Below, piece by piece: positions 8,778 through 16,633 of a stretch of 64,000 nt of DNA. Position 1 is the first letter of the stretch, and every line of letters starts with the position of its first letter. The stretch is from Herbivorax alkaliphila. Its GTDB lineage: Bacteria > Bacillota > Clostridia > Acetivibrionales > Acetivibrionaceae. Under the pieces are notes generated by a model, which made no database searches, had not been told where the DNA came from, and saw only the letters and a program-made list of their open reading frames with translations. The stretch covers positions 1 to 64,000 of the forward strand of contig NZ_JAVDDS010000013.1 in the NCBI RefSeq assembly GCF_030848475.1, in the 5' to 3' direction. The translations under genes and the position numbers were made by a program.

Positions 8778-9614
8778 TTAATCTTGTCCAAACACCCCAT
8801 CAAACACTTTTGTCGCACCTCCAGTTAGGTAAATATGATTATCATCTTCATTCCACTCAACTATGAGCTCGCCTCCTAAGAGCCTTATGTTTGCTTTTCT
8901 TTCAGAAATATCGTTTAGTGCTGAGGCTACCAAAACAGCACAAGCTCCAGTACCACATGCTAAAGTTTCTCCAGCACCTCTTTCCCAAACTCTCATTTTA
9001 AGGGTAGATCGGTCGATTACTTCAACAAACTCTGCATTAATTCTATTTGGAAAAAGTTTATGCGTTTCTATCAAAGAACCAACTTTTTTAAGTGGAAAAT
9101 TTTCAACATCATCAACATATGTTACTGCATGAGGATTCCCCATAGATACACATGTAATTTTATACTGGCTTCCATCAATATAAACAGGTTCCTGTACAAA
9201 GAGCTTTTTATCACTTGTAACAGGAATTTTAGAAGGTTCAAAAATTGGCTCACCCATATCAACTTTAACCAATTCAACTACATCATTCTTTGTCTTAAGT
9301 TCAAGCACTTTAATTCCTGCCAAAGTTTCAATACTTACAACTTCCTTGTCTGTCAAACGGTTGTCGTAAACATACTTACCCACACACCTTATTGCATTAC
9401 CACACATTTCTGCTTCTGACCCATCTGAATTAAACATTCTCATTTTAAAATCCGCTATATCAGATGGCATTATAAGTACCAATCCATCTGACCCTATTCC
9501 AAAATTTCTGTCGCTAACTGTTTTGGCAATTTCCGAAGGATTATTTACCTTCTCCAAAAAGCAATTTACATATACATAATCATTTCCCAATCCGTGCATT
9601 TTTGTGAATTTCAT
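8778..9614 (-). CDS. dapF: Diaminopimelate epimerase
   Basis: DapF interconverts LL- and meso-diaminopimelate without a cofactor, using two Cys. The first is in EMCGNAIRC and the second in [11 protein letters not shown]. The N-terminus [16 protein letters not shown] is typical. The ATG at 9614 follows GGAGGTTGCAAAT and is chosen over the ATG at 9644. At 278 residues the length is normal. It is the first gene of a dapF-dapL operon; the upstream 600-base spacer is described separately. Confidence 0.96.
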   Translation of the reverse strand: MKFTKMHGLGNDYVYVNCFLEKVNNPSEIAKTVSDRNFGIGSDGLVLIMPSDIADFKMRMFNSDGSEAEMCGNAIRCVGKYVYDNRLTDKEVVSIETLAGIKVLELKTKNDVVELVKVDMGEPIFEPSKIPVTSDKKLFVQEPVYIDGSQYKITCVSMGNPHAVTYVDDVENFPLKKVGSLIETHKLFPNRINAEFVEVIDRSTLKMRVWERGAGETLACGTGACAVLVASALNDISERKANIRLLGGELIVEWNEDDNHIYLTGGATKVFDGVFGQD

Positions 9615-10251
9615 ATTTGCAACCTCCAAACTTAAAACTTGCACTTTTCTTATTTTTAATTATATCACACTCATCTCATATTACAACTAAAATAATTAAT
9701 TTTTTTTAAAAAAATTGTTTTTATTAAATTTCCATTTTAACTACATGCCTATTTTCTCAACGCTTTTATCCAGTTTAATTTTTAGTTTTCCCCTTTAAAT
9801 ATATGCTTTTTCCATTTAATATTAAATTAATTAGCATATTAGTAAAGGAATTTTCTGTCTGCATTTTTTACAAGTTACTAATATTTAAGTTGCATTTTTC
9901 GTTTGACTCAATGCATATCAACCATTAAATGCAACTTAGGTTTTTCAATAACTAACATCCCTCATTATTAAATGGTGTATGCAATAAACTTGAAGAAAGA
10001 TATTCCATAAAAGAAACACAAGTTACTTAGTTAAGATGTATTAAATGGGTGCATGTTATTTAAGTGAATGAAAATATGGAAGAAACATTGTTTTTTACCT
10101 TTAACATATACTAAATTATAAATTGCATTTACACACCATAACTGCTATAATAAATCTACAAACCAAGCAAATTCACCTTTAAAATGCTGGTTTTTTAGTT
10201 CTTTTTTGTAATTAATAGTAAATTGACTTGAAAGGAATGTGAAAGGTTTCA
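9615..10251. other. Long non-coding spacer between divergent dapF and the mannosylation operon
   Basis: About 640 bases with no open reading frame that I can support. It must hold the divergent promoters of dapF and of the glycosyltransferase operon. The only strong structure is a 12-base inverted repeat at 9886-9897 and 9927-9938, listed separately. I found no match to the lysine riboswitch. Confidence 0.6.
9886..9938. repeat. Perfect 12-base inverted repeat with 29-base loop
   Basis: TAAGTTGCATTT at 9886-9897 is repeated in inverse at 9927-9938. The loop itself contains the small palindrome ATGCAT. There is no run of T after it on either strand, so a terminator is unlikely. An operator or a small structured RNA are both possible. 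Confidence 0.55.
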
Positions 10252-11670
10252 ATGAATACAACATCTCATATGGAGTTTATTAGATCCAGCGGAATATCTT
10301 TTATGTATTTTTATGCATTAGTGTTTTTTATTGTTGGTTTATTCCTTTTTATGGCAATTAAAAAGGGTGCTTTAAAAGTTCATCCCGATAATACAAAAGT
10401 CCATCTATTTGCCCTTTTAACTATTGGATTTATATTGCGTCTAATATTGGCTCCTGTTATTGAGGGTTTTTCTTCAGATATATCTTGTTTTCAATCTTGG
10501 GCTCAGCATGCAGCAAATGATTTGCCCAATATATATAATTTAGATATTTTTATGGACTATCCACCATTTTATTTGTATATTCTTGCAATCATAGGTAAGG
10601 TTGTTGATATTTTTAATATCGATTATGGCTCTTCTGCACATATGCTTTTAATAAAACTTCCTTCTATTATTGCCGATGTTGTAACTGCTTACATAATATT
10701 TAAACTAGCATATAAAGAACTCAAACCAGAATTCAGCCTGCTTTTGTCAGGATTATTTTTGTTTAACCCTGCAATCCTTATTAATTCTACATTGTGGGGA
10801 CAGGTTGATTCATTTTTCATGTTAATGGTTATAATATTCCTAATGTTTATAAAAGCTGAAAAAAAGCCAGAAGCCACTGCTGCTTTAGCAGCTGCAACTC
10901 TTATGAAGCCACATGGGGTTTTTTTCATCCCAATTCTTATATATGAGTTATGTATTGAATTGTTTAGAAGAAAAAATATAAAAAATTTTTTAATGTCTGT
11001 AGTATACGGACTAATAACATGTATAGTTATTCTTCTGCCATTTTCTTTTACCCAACATCCTCTGTGGATTTTTGACCTTTTCTTAGAAACCAGTGAAGGC
11101 TATAAACACGCATCATTAAATGCTTTTAATTTCTTTGCACTATTAGGTCAAAATCTCACAAAAGACACTGAAACTTTCTTTATATTTAGCTACAACATAT
11201 GGGGGCATATATTCTTTGGGATAATATGCTTTGTCATAACTCCATTTTTTTACTTTAAATCCAAGAGCTCAAACGTCCTATATTTAGCTTCACTTATACA
11301 GACAATAGGTATTTTTGTATTCTGGTCTAGAATGCATGAAAGGTATATGTATCCTGCTGTTGCGTTGGCACTTATTGCTTTTATTTATATAAAAGATATA
11401 AGACTTATGGGGATTTTTGCCCTGTCGTCTTTGACAATATTTGTGAATTGTCAAATAGTTTTAGAGAGAATGATGGCAATCGGAAACCCTCATATTCCAC
11501 CAGACAATACAATACTTCTTATAGTGTCTTTTCTAAATGTTATGCTTTTTGCATTTCTTCTTTGGACATCTATAGATATTGTATTGAGAAATAAATTGAT
11601 TTTTGCAGATCTTAAATTTAATAAAAATAATAAATCATCAAAAAAGATAAAAAGGAATAAAAAACGCTGA
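10252..11670 (+). CDS. GT87/Gpi18-like polyprenyl-phosphate-dependent glycosyltransferase (membrane)
   Basis: A 472-residue membrane protein with about ten hydrophobic segments. It has motifs of GT-C mannosyltransferases related to Gpi18 (COG5542): an early loop SDISCFQSWA with the catalytic-type Asp, MDYPPFYLY, NSTLWGQVDSFF and LMKPHGVFF. The C-terminal tail is strongly basic (KNNKSSKKIKRNKK), as expected for a cytoplasmic end. It is the first gene of a plus-strand operon with a protein O-mannosyltransferase and a polyprenyl-phosphate sugar synthase, so it probably adds a further sugar from a lipid-phosphate donor on the outer face. The start ATG follows GAAAGG. Confidence 0.78.
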   Translation: MNTTSHMEFIRSSGISFMYFYALVFFIVGLFLFMAIKKGALKVHPDNTKVHLFALLTIGFILRLILAPVIEGFSSDISCFQSWAQHAANDLPNIYNLDIFMDYPPFYLYILAIIGKVVDIFNIDYGSSAHMLLIKLPSIIADVVTAYIIFKLAYKELKPEFSLLLSGLFLFNPAILINSTLWGQVDSFFMLMVIIFLMFIKAEKKPEATAALAAATLMKPHGVFFIPILIYELCIELFRRKNIKNFLMSVVYGLITCIVILLPFSFTQHPLWIFDLFLETSEGYKHASLNAFNFFALLGQNLTKDTETFFIFSYNIWGHIFFGIICFVITPFFYFKSKSSNVLYLASLIQTIGIFVFWSRMHERYMYPAVALALIAFIYIKDIRLMGIFALSSLTIFVNCQIVLERMMAIGNPHIPPDNTILLIVSFLNVMLFAFLLWTSIDIVLRNKLIFADLKFNKNNKSSKKIKRNKKR

Positions 11671-11751
11671 TTTATTACGATATAAAATATAGTATTAATT
11701 TTTTTAATATAGTTAAATTTTATTACAAACTATCGCGGGGGTGCTTAAAAG

Positions 11752-14619
11752 GTGTCAAAAAAAAATTTTAAATTTTTTTTAATAGCAATTGTATTTTGTA
11801 TGTATATTGCATCTTCTAATGGGTTTGCCCAAACAGAAAATCTTTTAGAAAATCCAACTTTTGAACTATCAGAAAAAGATGCTGAATTTTGGGATATATA
11901 TACTTGGTTTGATGGTTCTGAAACAACTGAATTTGGCCTTGATGAAACTGTAAATCATACTGATTCAAGAAGTGCTTACATTAAAAATATTTCTTCAAAC
12001 GATGCAAGGTATATTCAACATATTCCTGTAAAAGGAAATACCCTTTACAAATTTTCCTGCTGGATTAAAACAGAAAATGTGTCTGATGATTCTATAGGAG
12101 CAAATCTCTCAATATTATATACTCACACTCATTCTCGCAGCATTACAGGAACAACCGAGGATTGGGAATATGTTGAGTTTTATGGTAAAACCAGCCCGAA
12201 TCAAGAGACAGTGACTCTTTCACTTTCTTTAGGCGGGCACAATAATTTAAGCACAGGAAAAGCCTGGTTTGACAATGTGGAAATGGTTGAGATAGATGAT
12301 TTGCCTTCTGGCAGCACCGCCTTGAATTTAGATCCAGATAATTTATCCCAGTCGGATGCTACAGACGAAAACGGTGATGGTGTTTTTTCTAAAATTCTTT
12401 TAATTATTTTAGCTTTTACAATACTGGGCTATATTGCTTTTATTATTTATCAATCAAAAAAATCTACTAAAGATGATAACAGTCAAAAAAATCTTTCAAA
12501 AACAAAAAAATCGAAAAAAAACACTAAAAAAACTGGTGTTCCAGATAAACTTGAAATTTTTAAAGTACAATTTGATATAAAAGACTTGATAATAATGGTT
12601 GTTATGACAGTTATTTATTTATTTATTGCCCTTTACAACCTTGGTGATTTAGAAGCTCCCACCACTTCTTGGAAGTCTTCTTCACCAGGAGAGAATTTCA
12701 CCATTGACCTTGGAAAAGATGCAACTTTATCGAGAGTATATTATTTTACAGGTTTAGGCGGTGGCAATATTCATGTGGAGTATTTGGACGAAGACCAAAC
12801 ATTTTCCAGTCTTGTCACCATCGAAAAAGAACATCCTGGTGACACTTTTAAATGGGATTATGAGATTGTACAATCAGTCACTACCCGCAAACTTAGATTT
12901 ACTTTTGAAAGCTCCAATATAACTTTAAATGAAATCGCAATAGTTGAAAGAGAAAGCGAGGAACCTTTGCCAAACATAACAATAGTGGACAAGGATGTTA
13001 ACCCTCAAAATGAAGGCAACTTAGATAATCTTTTTGATGAGCAAGACAAATTTGTCTACAGACCCTCTTTTATGAACAGTATGTATTTAGATGAAATATA
13101 CCATGGTCGAACAGCCTTTGAACACGTACACGCAATATATCCTTACGAAACAACTCATCCTCCTTTAGGAAAAGTATTTATGTCATTAGGTGTACTTATT
13201 TTTGGAATGGTGCCTTTTGGATGGAGAATCATGGGAACTCTTTTTGGTGCTGCTATGATTCCAGCTATGTATGCTTTTGGTAAAAAAGTTTTCCATAGCA
13301 GATTTTTTGCATTTTCCGCGGCTTTTCTTATAATGTTTGATTTAATGCATTTTGCACAAACCCGGATAGCAACTATAGATAGTTATGTTACATTCTTTGT
13401 AATACTCATGTACTATTATATGTATGATTATTTTGTAAACAAATCCTATGCATTAGGATTTAAAACCTCTTTAAAACCATTGTTTTTAAGTGGTCTATTT
13501 TTTGGGTTTGGAGCTGCAAGTAAGTGGATTGCTTTTTATGGTGCAGCTGGACTTGCACTGCTATTTTTCATCAACAAATCCATAGAATACAAAGACTACT
13601 GGCAACTATCTCAGAAAAAACAGAGAAAGCCTGACTGGTTTTACAAATACAAACCTTTGCATTTATATGGAACCATGGGGCTTTGTGTAATATTCTTTGT
13701 TATAATACCGGGAATAATATATTCACTTTCATATATTCCCCTTGTTCGAGTTCCTAGCGTAGATGGTTTTGGAATAGTCATAGATAATTTTAAAGAAATG
13801 CTAAGCTACCACTCCGGCTTAGAAGCTGATCACGTGTATGAATCTCCTTGGTGGGAATGGCCTTTTATGACAACCCCTATGGCCTTTTATTTTGGAAACG
13901 GTCTTCCTAGTGGAGTTGTATCTAGAATTTACACATTGGGGAATCCTGCTATTTGGTGGACTGGAATAGTGGCATTTGTGTCAATTACAGTTATGTCTCT
14001 TACAAAGGTTACAAAACCCATTATACTATTATTTATTCTCTCAGTATTTTCTTTTGGCTATATCTCTATACCGGAAGACTTTATTCCTTCAGCTATTTGG
14101 ATTATGTTTTTTATATTATTAACATCATCAGTGCTTATATTTTCTAACTTTGGTAAAAAACTTGTTATTTCTTCCATAGCTTCTGCAGGTATATTCTCTA
14201 CAATTGTATATACTTTTAGTGGTGTTGAAAAAACTCGAGACTACTACACAAGTTCTAATGTACAGACATTGATGTGGATGTTCATGCTCACAGCTATAGC
14301 CATTTTATTAATCGGACTGTTTAAATTTGACCGAAAATTTTTCCCAATAGTTGTAGCTATGATTTTTCAGTACGTTCCATGGGTAGGCGTTCCCAGATGT
14401 ACATTTATATATCACTATTTTACCATAGTACCATTTTTAATATTATGTATTTTGTATGTAATTAAGAAAATTACAGATAAATGGCCCAATTTTAAATACT
14501 TTACCTATATTTATTTAACATTGGTTTTAATAACTTTCATACTGTTTTATCCAATTGTTTCAGGTATGCATATAAATGATTCTTATTTAAATCTTATAAA
14601 TTGGGTTTGGAATTTTTAA
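11752..14619 (+). CDS. Protein O-mannosyltransferase (GT39) with N-terminal carbohydrate-binding-like domains
   Basis: PMT enzymes move mannose from polyprenyl-phosphate-mannose to Ser/Thr of exported proteins. The catalytic core starts at about residue 430 with FMNSMYLDEIYHGRTA (Asp-Glu at about 447-448), THPPLGK at about 469 and WRIMGTLFGA, and runs through many membrane segments to residue 955. The N-terminus is unusual. It has a signal peptide (1-25) and a CBM4/9-like beta-sandwich beginning NLLENPTFELS (about 30-182). A membrane segment (about 214-234) and a Lys-rich cytoplasmic linker follow. After another membrane segment comes a discoidin-like stretch (about 300-400). The start is GTG after GGGGGTG. 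It lies 81 bases after the GT87-like gene and 24 before the synthase. Cellulosome proteins are natural candidate substrates (inference). Confidence 0.85.
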   Translation: MSKKNFKFFLIAIVFCMYIASSNGFAQTENLLENPTFELSEKDAEFWDIYTWFDGSETTEFGLDETVNHTDSRSAYIKNISSNDARYIQHIPVKGNTLYKFSCWIKTENVSDDSIGANLSILYTHTHSRSITGTTEDWEYVEFYGKTSPNQETVTLSLSLGGHNNLSTGKAWFDNVEMVEIDDLPSGSTALNLDPDNLSQSDATDENGDGVFSKILLIILAFTILGYIAFIIYQSKKSTKDDNSQKNLSKTKKSKKNTKKTGVPDKLEIFKVQFDIKDLIIMVVMTVIYLFIALYNLGDLEAPTTSWKSSSPGENFTIDLGKDATLSRVYYFTGLGGGNIHVEYLDEDQTFSSLVTIEKEHPGDTFKWDYEIVQSVTTRKLRFTFESSNITLNEIAIVERESEEPLPNITIVDKDVNPQNEGNLDNLFDEQDKFVYRPSFMNSMYLDEIYHGRTAFEHVHAIYPYETTHPPLGKVFMSLGVLIFGMVPFGWRIMGTLFGAAMIPAMYAFGKKVFHSRFFAFSAAFLIMFDLMHFAQTRIATIDSYVTFFVILMYYYMYDYFVNKSYALGFKTSLKPLFLSGLFFGFGAASKWIAFYGAAGLALLFFINKSIEYKDYWQLSQKKQRKPDWFYKYKPLHLYGTMGLCVIFFVIIPGIIYSLSYIPLVRVPSVDGFGIVIDNFKEMLSYHSGLEADHVYESPWWEWPFMTTPMAFYFGNGLPSGVVSRIYTLGNPAIWWTGIVAFVSITVMSLTKVTKPIILLFILSVFSFGYISIPEDFIPSAIWIMFFILLTSSVLIFSNFGKKLVISSIASAGIFSTIVYTFSGVEKTRDYYTSSNVQTLMWMFMLTAIAILLIGLFKFDRKFFPIVVAMIFQYVPWVGVPRCTFIYHYFTIVPFLILCILYVIKKITDKWPNFKYFTYIYLTLVLITFILFYPIVSGMHINDSYLNLINWVWNF

Positions 14620-14643
14620 AATAACTGCTTTGGAGGGAAAAAC

Positions 14644-15615
14644 ATGCATGATAAAATAATTTGCTCAGTAGTAGTTCCTCTTTACAATGAAGAAGAAGTT
14701 CTTCTAGAGACATATAAAAGACTAAAAAAAGTTATGGACTCGTTAAAAGATTCTTATGAAATTATATTTGTTAACGATGGCAGCAGGGACAAAACTGCAC
14801 CTATGGCATATGAAATATGTGCTAATGACAAAAAGATTAAACTAATTGATTTTGCAAGAAACTTTGGACATCAAACTGCTATCACTGCGGGTATGGACTA
14901 TTCTGAAGGACAGGCTATTGTGGTTATAGATGCAGATTTACAAGATCCTCCAGAACTAATTCCAAAAATGCTGAAAAAGTGGAAAGAAGGCTACGACGTT
15001 GTGTATGGAAAAAGACTCGCAAGAAAAGGCGAAACTTTTTTTAAAAAGTTTACAGCTAAACTATTCTATCGTTTTTTAAGGAGAATGACTGAAGTGGAAA
15101 TACCTGTAGATACCGGAGATTTTAGATTAATTGATAGAAAAGTTGCAGAAGCTCTCAAGCTTGTTAATGAGCGTAGCAGATATATACGTGGAATAATAAG
15201 CTGGCTTGGTTTTAAACAAATAGGAATTGAATTTAACAGGGATAAACGTTTTGCTGGCGAAACCAAGTATCCTTTAAAAAAGATGTTCAAGTTTGCTTTC
15301 GATGCCATAACATCTTTTTCATATAAACCTTTAAAATTGGCATCATACACAGGCTTTCTATTATCTTTTTGTAGCTTTATATACCTTTTAGTTGTACTTT
15401 ATACAAAACTTTTTTCATCTGAAATTACACAGCCTGGCTGGGCCTCTACGCTGGCTGTAAACCTGTTTTTTAACGGTATTACACTTATGATACTTGGTAT
15501 AATCGGAGAGTATATAGGAAGAATCTATGACGAAGCAAAAGGCAGACCTTTATACATTATAAGACAGACTAAAAACTTCTCTGAAGATAAGTCAAATAAG
15601 ATAACAATGAGATAA
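14644..15615 (+). CDS. GT2 polyprenyl-phosphate sugar synthase (DPM1/GtrB-like)
   Basis: The GT2 domain has VVPLYNEEEVL, FVNDGSRDKT, the DXD-type VIDADLQDPPE and DFRLIDRKV. Two C-terminal membrane helices (about 235-258 and 275-298) end in IGEYIGRIYDEAKGRPLY, the standard bactoprenol glucosyl/mannosyl synthase layout at 323 residues. It would charge polyprenyl-phosphate with a nucleotide-activated sugar in the cytoplasm and feed the two membrane transferases encoded upstream. The start ATG follows GGAGGG. Two terminators follow the stop codon. Confidence 0.9.
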   Translation: MHDKIICSVVVPLYNEEEVLLETYKRLKKVMDSLKDSYEIIFVNDGSRDKTAPMAYEICANDKKIKLIDFARNFGHQTAITAGMDYSEGQAIVVIDADLQDPPELIPKMLKKWKEGYDVVYGKRLARKGETFFKKFTAKLFYRFLRRMTEVEIPVDTGDFRLIDRKVAEALKLVNERSRYIRGIISWLGFKQIGIEFNRDKRFAGETKYPLKKMFKFAFDAITSFSYKPLKLASYTGFLLSFCSFIYLLVVLYTKLFSSEITQPGWASTLAVNLFFNGITLMILGIIGEYIGRIYDEAKGRPLYIIRQTKNFSEDKSNKITMR

Positions 15616-15623
15616 GCATTCAT

Positions 15624-15650
15624 CCGTTACCTTAAAAGGATAACGGTTTT
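15624..15650 (+). terminator. Terminator hairpin after the mannosylation operon
   Basis: CCGTTACC pairs with GGATAACGG around a short loop and is followed by TTTT, eight bases after the stop codon. Confidence 0.7.
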
Positions 15651-15668
15651 CTGCTAAGTCTTTATAAA

Positions 15669-15696
15669 AAAACTCCACCTTACGGGGTGGAGTTTT
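15669..15696 (+). terminator. Second terminator, usable from both strands
   Basis: AAAACTCCACC (15669-15679) pairs perfectly with GGTGGAGTTTT (15686-15696). T-rich flanks on both sides allow it to act on either strand between the convergent operon and tRNA cluster. Confidence 0.75.
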
Positions 15697-15707
15697 AAAG
15701 TGAATAA

Positions 15708-15750
15708 AAAAAGCCTTGTACACTACTTAATGCAGTTATACAAGGCTTTT

Positions 15751-15751
<1 letters not shown>
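15708..15751 (-). terminator. Terminator of the tRNA operon
   Basis: A 13-base perfect stem (15708-15720 with 15739-15751) built on AAGCCTTGTA is followed by seven T on the minus strand. It begins directly at the encoded CCA end of tRNA-Tyr. Confidence 0.85.
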
Positions 15752-15835
<84 letters not shown>

Positions 15836-15838
15836 ATA

Positions 15839-15914
15839 TGGAGCTGGTGGACGGACTCGAACCCCCGACCTGCTGATTACAAGTCAGCTGCTCTACCAAC
15901 TGAGCTACACCAGC
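15839..15914 (-). tRNA. tRNA-Thr (TGT)
   Basis: A 76-base tRNA with acceptor GCTGGTG paired to CACCAGC and encoded CCA. The anticodon loop CTTGTAA gives UGU. Only three bases separate it from tRNA-Tyr. Confidence 0.95.
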
Positions 15915-15928
15915 TTATTAAGTTTTAA

Positions 15929-16005
15929 TGGCGACCCGGAAGGGACTCGAACCCTCGACCTCCAGCGTGACAGGCTGGCATTCTAACCAACTGAACTACC
16001 GGGCC
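15929..16005 (-). tRNA. tRNA-Asp (GTC)
   Basis: A 77-base tRNA with acceptor GGCCCGG, anticodon loop CTGTCAC (GUC) and encoded CCA. Confidence 0.95.
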
Positions 16006-16012
16006 ATATTAG

Positions 16013-16073
16013 ACCTGCTAACTGATCTGTCAGCGATAATTTGCTTCTGACAGATCAGCTACTTATAACAGGT
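16013..16073 (-). other. Hairpin in the Glu-Asp tRNA spacer
   Basis: CTGATCTGTCAG (16022-16033) pairs perfectly with CTGACAGATCAG (16047-16058). An outer ACCTG/CAGGT pair encloses it at 16013-16017 and 16069-16073. There is no T run, so it is more likely a processing or stability element in the precursor than a terminator. Confidence 0.55.
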
Positions 16074-16078
16074 TATTC

Positions 16079-16153
16079 TGGTGACCCATAGGGGACTCGA
16101 ACCCCTGTTACCGCCGTGAAAGGGCGGTGTCTTAACCGCTTGACCAATGGGCC
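16079..16153 (-). tRNA. tRNA-Glu (TTC)
   Basis: A 75-base tRNA with acceptor GGCCCAT paired to ATGGGTC, anticodon loop CTTTCAC (UUC) and encoded CCA. Confidence 0.95.
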
Positions 16154-16221
16154 ATATTAAATATAAATAGCAACCTTTTCTCTGTCTCTATAAACATAAT
16201 GTTTTTTTACCGACAAAATAT

Positions 16222-16250
16222 ATTGTAACTACATCTGCACAAAAAGTCAA
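16222..16250 (-). promoter_or_regulatory. Promoter for the Glu-Asp-Thr-Tyr tRNA run
   Basis: On the minus strand TTGACT (16245-16250), a 17-base spacer and TACAAT (16222-16227) lie about 70 bases upstream of tRNA-Glu. The tRNA-Lys gene therefore need not be co-transcribed with the others. Confidence 0.65.
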
Positions 16251-16365
16251 GCAAAAAACCAAACTTTTTTAAAATTTTTTTTAAGTTCTTCAAAACCTAC
16301 TAGTTAGAGGCTTTCCACCATAATAAAAAAAGACCCTGCATTAACATTGTCTGCAAAATCTTTTT

Positions 16366-16441
16366 TGGTGAGCCATGAAGGAATCGAACCTTCGACAGCT
16401 TGATTAAAAGTCAAGTGCTCTACCGACTGAGCTAATGGCCC
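16366..16441 (-). tRNA. tRNA-Lys (TTT)
   Basis: A 76-base tRNA with acceptor GGGCCAT paired to ATGGCTC, anticodon loop CTTTTAA (UUU) and encoded CCA. Confidence 0.95.
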
Positions 16442-16466
16442 ACATGTTTTTGTCGCACAATTATGT

Positions 16467-16496
16467 ATTCTACAGCAAGACACTTCCTCTTGTCAA
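16467..16496 (-). promoter_or_regulatory. Promoter of tRNA-Lys
   Basis: On the minus strand TTGACA (16491-16496), an 18-base spacer and TAGAAT (16467-16472) lie about 25 bases upstream of the tRNA, with an A-tract upstream of the -35 box. Confidence 0.7.
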
Positions 16497-16564
16497 CTAT
16501 TTTTTTAAAATTGGGTGCATAAATTAAAGGTCAAGGACAATCTTTCTTACATATTTTTTCACTT

Positions 16565-16608
16565 AAAAAACATACACCCTTTAAAAACTCAAAAGGGTGT
16601 ATGTTTTT
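16565..16608 (-). terminator. Terminator of the dikinase operon
   Basis: An AACATACACCCTTT arm pairs with AAAGGGTGTATGTT over about 17 bases, flanked by A6 and T7, so it can work from either strand. It lies 26 bases after the stop codon of the dikinase gene. Confidence 0.85.
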
Positions 16609-16633
16609 TTGACTCCTTGCGACTCGGCTCACT

